Shown here piece after piece: positions 12,253 to 15,135 of a stretch of 15,135 nt of DNA. The position numbers and the translations under genes were made by a program. Origin of the DNA: Lentisphaeria bacterium UBA7640 (GTDB lineage: Bacteria > Verrucomicrobiota > Lentisphaeria > Victivallales > Victivallaceae). The stretch spans positions 1 to 15,135 of the forward strand of contig DLIO01000010.1 in assembly GCA_002483765.1 (NCBI GenBank), written 5' to 3'. Below the pieces are notes generated by a model. The model saw only the letters and a program-made list of their open reading frames with translations, ran no database searches and had not been told where the DNA came from. The stretch's first letter is position 1, and each line of letters opens with the position of its first letter.

Positions 12253-14916
12253 ATGTCAAGTACTGAAATGCCGAAAGCATACGAATCCACAGATATTGAA
12301 AAGAAATGGTATCCCATTTGGGAATCACGCGGATATTTTCATGGTGAAGCCACTGAAGGTAAGGAACATTATTCTGTTGTCATTCCTCCTCCGAACGTTA
12401 CTGGCGTGCTTCATCTCGGCCACGTTTTGAATAATACCCTACAGGATATTCTGGTGCGCCGTCATCGTATGCTTGGCCATGAAGTTAGTTGGTTTCCCGG
12501 TACTGATCACGCCGGACTGGCCACTGAACGCAAAGTTGAACGCGTTCTTTTTGAAAAAGAAAATGTAACCCGTGATCAGCTTGGGCGCGAAGAGTTTATC
12601 AATCGCGTTTGGCAGTGGAAGAATGAGTACGGTGGCAATATTATTCAACAACTGCGTCGTCTTGGCGCTTCATGCGATTGGGAGCGTGAACGTTTCACCA
12701 TGGATGAAGGACTGAGCCACGCCGTTCGCAAGGTTTTTGTTGAACTTTACAACAAAGGTTTGATCTATCGTGGTAGTCGCATGATTAATTGGTGTCCAGT
12801 CTCCAAAACTGCATTGTCCGATGAAGAGGTTATTCACAAAGAACTTAATGGAAAATTTTATCACTATAAATATCCGTTGAGTGATGGCAGTGGTTCGTTG
12901 ACGATTGCTACCACCCGTCCAGAAACAATGTTTGGCGACACTGCAGTTGCAGTTCATCCAGACGATGAGCGCTATCAACACCTGATTGGCAAAACGATTG
13001 ACCTGCCATTAACTGAACGTAAAATTCCTATTGTTGCCGACCTGCATGCTGATCCGACCAAAGGTACTGGTTGCGTTAAAATTACTCCGGCACATGACCC
13101 TAATGACTACGAAGTCGGACATCGTCACAATTTACCAATGATCAACATTATGAATGAAGACGGCACGATGAACGCTAAAGCTGGAGCGGCTTATGAAGGG
13201 CTTGATCGTTTTGCATGCCGTAAGAAAGTTGTCGCTGACCTGCAAGCCACTGGATTAATGGTGGAGATTGAGGATATTGTTCATGCTGTCGGCTACTCCG
13301 AGCGTGGCGAAGTGCCCATTGAAACGATTGTCAGTGAGCAGTGGTTTGCCAAGATGGATGAACTGGTTAAACCTGCAATTGCAGCAGTTAGTGACGGCAA
13401 AATTAAATTTCACCCTGAACGCTGGACCAAAACCTATTTTCATTGGATGGATAATATCAAAGATTGGTGTATCAGTCGCCAAGTTTGGTGGGGACATCGC
13501 ATTCCAGCGTGGTATAATGACGAAACTGGTGAAACCTATGTTGGAATAGAAGCTCCGACTGCACCTGGCGAATGGCGCCAAGAGGAAGACGTGCTCGACA
13601 CTTGGTTCAGTTCTTGGCTTTGGCCGTTCTCAGTCATGGGTTGGCCGGAAAAAACCGAAGAATTGAAGAAGTTTTATCCAACTACCGATTTGGTAACTGG
13701 CCCCGATATTATATTCTTCTGGGTTGCTAGAATGATCATGGCAGGCTGTGAGTTTATGGATGAAATACCGTTTAAAAACGTTTACTTCACCAGTATTATT
13801 CGTGACGAGCAAGGGCGCAAACTCTCGAAATCGCTCGGCAATTCGCCAGATCCGATTGATGTAATCGATACTTACGGTGCTGATGCGCTGCGTTTTTCGA
13901 TCATCTATATTGCGCCAACCGGAATTGATATTCGCTACAGCAATGAAAAATGTGAGATTGGCCGTAATTTTGCCAATAAATTGTGGAACGCATGTCGTTT
14001 TCGCCGTATGCAAGGAGAAAACTCCAATTCATTCAAAAAACTCGAAGGCGTTGATTTAAATAAACTGACGCCAGATCAAAAGTGGATTATTTCGCGAATT
14101 AATGGATTAGCGGCAGATGTTAACCAACTGCTTGACGAATATCGCTTCGATCATGCCGTTCATCGCATTTACGACGTGGTCTGGGGCGATTTCTGTGACT
14201 TGTTCATCGAATCATCCAAGGTGCAATTGAGGGCAGGGGGAGCCGCTAAAGAGCAAGCTTTGGCGACATTGGATTTTGCGCTTTGGAATATCTTACTGTT
14301 GCTGCATCCTTTTATGCCATTCATAACTGAAGAGTTGGCACATCAGATGGGTTTTCTTGGCGAAGACGAAAGTATTATGAAAGCAGAATTTCCCAATGCC
14401 GCGAATTTTCCGTTTATTCCTGGTTCTGATAGCCAGTTGATAAAACTAGTTTCCGAGAAATTTGGGTTAGCGGCTGCTGGTCGTAACTTGAAGGCTTCCT
14501 ATAATATCCCCAATGCTCAGAAAGCTGATTATCATATTAAAGCGATCGACCAGAGTGCGGTTGAATTTTTGAATTCCGAAATGGATTCGTTGAAGTTTTT
14601 GATCAATGCGGAAAATATCACAATATCACTTGAGGGCTGGGACGTTTCGCTCGGAGTAGCCCCATCAGTGATGGCGGAATTGGGAACGATCTATCTGCCG
14701 TTAAAAGATTTGGTCGATATTGGCGCGGAAATTAAAAAATTGGAAACTCAGAAAAAACAATTTGAAGGTTGGATCAAGGGTTCCGAAGGAAAACTGAAGA
14801 ATCCAGGGTTCTTGGCGAAAGCTCCAGAAAACGTAGTCAAAGAAGCTCAAGAGCATCTCGACGATCTAAAGACAAAGCTAACCCGCACCGAAGAGCTAAT
14901 TAAATCTTTGCAATAA
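12253..14916 (+). CDS. valS: valyl-tRNA synthetase
   Basis: 887 residues, a full-length class I synthetase. It charges tRNA-Val and removes misactivated threonine. The HIGH motif reads HLGH (54-57) within PPPNVTGVLHLGH; the KMSKS motif reads KLSKS (523-527). The editing domain between them shows TTRPETMFGDTAVAVHP, and WCISRQ.WWGHRIP marks the catalytic core. The last 70 or so residues are the Lys/Glu-rich coiled coil typical of ValRS that grips the tRNA. AGGAGA stands 6 nt before the ATG. It is transcribed away from guaA and appears monocistronic. Confidence 0.97.
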   Translation: MSSTEMPKAYESTDIEKKWYPIWESRGYFHGEATEGKEHYSVVIPPPNVTGVLHLGHVLNNTLQDILVRRHRMLGHEVSWFPGTDHAGLATERKVERVLFEKENVTRDQLGREEFINRVWQWKNEYGGNIIQQLRRLGASCDWERERFTMDEGLSHAVRKVFVELYNKGLIYRGSRMINWCPVSKTALSDEEVIHKELNGKFYHYKYPLSDGSGSLTIATTRPETMFGDTAVAVHPDDERYQHLIGKTIDLPLTERKIPIVADLHADPTKGTGCVKITPAHDPNDYEVGHRHNLPMINIMNEDGTMNAKAGAAYEGLDRFACRKKVVADLQATGLMVEIEDIVHAVGYSERGEVPIETIVSEQWFAKMDELVKPAIAAVSDGKIKFHPERWTKTYFHWMDNIKDWCISRQVWWGHRIPAWYNDETGETYVGIEAPTAPGEWRQEEDVLDTWFSSWLWPFSVMGWPEKTEELKKFYPTTDLVTGPDIIFFWVARMIMAGCEFMDEIPFKNVYFTSIIRDEQGRKLSKSLGNSPDPIDVIDTYGADALRFSIIYIAPTGIDIRYSNEKCEIGRNFANKLWNACRFRRMQGENSNSFKKLEGVDLNKLTPDQKWIISRINGLAADVNQLLDEYRFDHAVHRIYDVVWGDFCDLFIESSKVQLRAGGAAKEQALATLDFALWNILLLLHPFMPFITEELAHQMGFLGEDESIMKAEFPNAANFPFIPGSDSQLIKLVSEKFGLAAAGRNLKASYNIPNAQKADYHIKAIDQSAVEFLNSEMDSLKFLINAENITISLEGWDVSLGVAPSVMAELGTIYLPLKDLVDIGAEIKKLETQKKQFEGWIKGSEGKLKNPGFLAKAPENVVKEAQEHLDDLKTKLTRTEELIKSLQ

Positions 14917-14938
14917 CGATTTATAATCCCTGGTTTTT

Positions 14939-14965
14939 GACAGTATATTACACATAACTACTGTC
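14939..14965. terminator. hairpin after valS
   Basis: GACAGTA (14939-14945) pairs with TACTGTC (14959-14965). The T-run precedes the stem on the valS strand, so as an intrinsic terminator it would suit leftward transcripts better. It is directly followed by palindrome copy 3. Confidence 0.35.
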
Positions 14966-14967
14966 CT

Positions 14968-15000
14968 TAATTCGCGCGCGCATAATGCGCGCGCGAATTA
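14968..15000. repeat. GC-alternating palindrome, copy 3, after valS
   Basis: The cleanest copy: perfect 16-nt arms (TAATTCGCGCGCGCAT) around a single A. It starts about 50 bp after the valS stop. With copies 1 and 2 it defines a family whose position at gene 3' ends is constant. Confidence 0.8.
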
Positions 15001-15096
15001 GATATACAAGTTACAATAAAAAATCTTCATTCAAAATCATGCATATGATCTTATGGTGCGAGAGATATTGCTTTCAGGCAAAGGCTATAAATTGTT

Positions 15097-15135
15097 CCAA
15101 CTCTCCAACTCTCCAACTCACCAACTCACCAACTC
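15097..15135 (+). repeat. octamer tandem repeat running off the window
   Basis: Two units of CCAACTCT, two of CCAACTCA, then seven bases of another; the array is cut by the right window edge. The unit matches the short array at 9045. The switch from T to A in the last base between neighbouring units shows spread of a variant along the array. The 96 bp between palindrome copy 3 and this array hold nothing else I can identify. Confidence 0.75.

Overview
The window is bacterial chromosomal DNA with moderate G+C genes and very AT-rich spacers. It carries two metabolic blocks plus one tRNA synthetase. The gene families, the HisF sequence type and the repeat-bearing spacers would fit a PVC-group bacterium such as a Lentisphaerota relative. 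That is an inference from memory; nothing here (no rRNA, no marker phylogeny) proves it.

Left block (about 471-8866, all + strand): a near-complete assimilatory sulfate reduction set. The order is cysK (O-acetylserine sulfhydrylase, interrupted near its start), metY (O-acetylhomoserine sulfhydrylase), cysH (APS reductase of the iron-sulfur type), cysD and cysN (ATP sulfurylase), and a siroheme/4Fe-4S sulfite reductase. Together they take sulfate to APS (CysDN), APS to sulfite (CysH), sulfite to sulfide (sulfite reductase), and sulfide into cysteine (CysK) or homocysteine (MetY). No sulfate transporter, siroheme synthesis gene or electron-donor subunit lies in the window.

Three things in this block stand out. 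First, cysK is split after codon 21 by about 626 bp of foreign-looking coding sequence that reads in frame into the rest of cysK. Second, CysN carries a C-terminal APS-kinase-like domain whose P-loop and DGD motif are destroyed, which matches a CysH that should use APS rather than PAPS. Third, the cysK and cysD leaders can both fold so as to hide their Shine-Dalgarno sequences. The cysK leader does this through a two-part long-range helix enclosing three hairpins.

Middle block (9120-12074, - strand): a tight guaA-hisH-hisF operon encoding GMP synthetase and the two subunits of imidazole glycerol phosphate synthase. Two of the three proteins are class I glutamine amidotransferases. Its promoter faces away from valS.

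Right block (12253-14916, + strand): valS, complete.

The spacers hold a small repeat vocabulary. Three copies of a GC-alternating palindrome of about 35 bp sit at gene 3' ends (3411, 9076, 14968). Two arrays of a CCAACTCT/CCAACTCA octamer (9045, 15097) lie close to two of those palindromes. The far left edge holds the start of a divergent gene with an operator-like palindrome over its promoter. No tRNA, rRNA, CRISPR array or intact transposase was seen.
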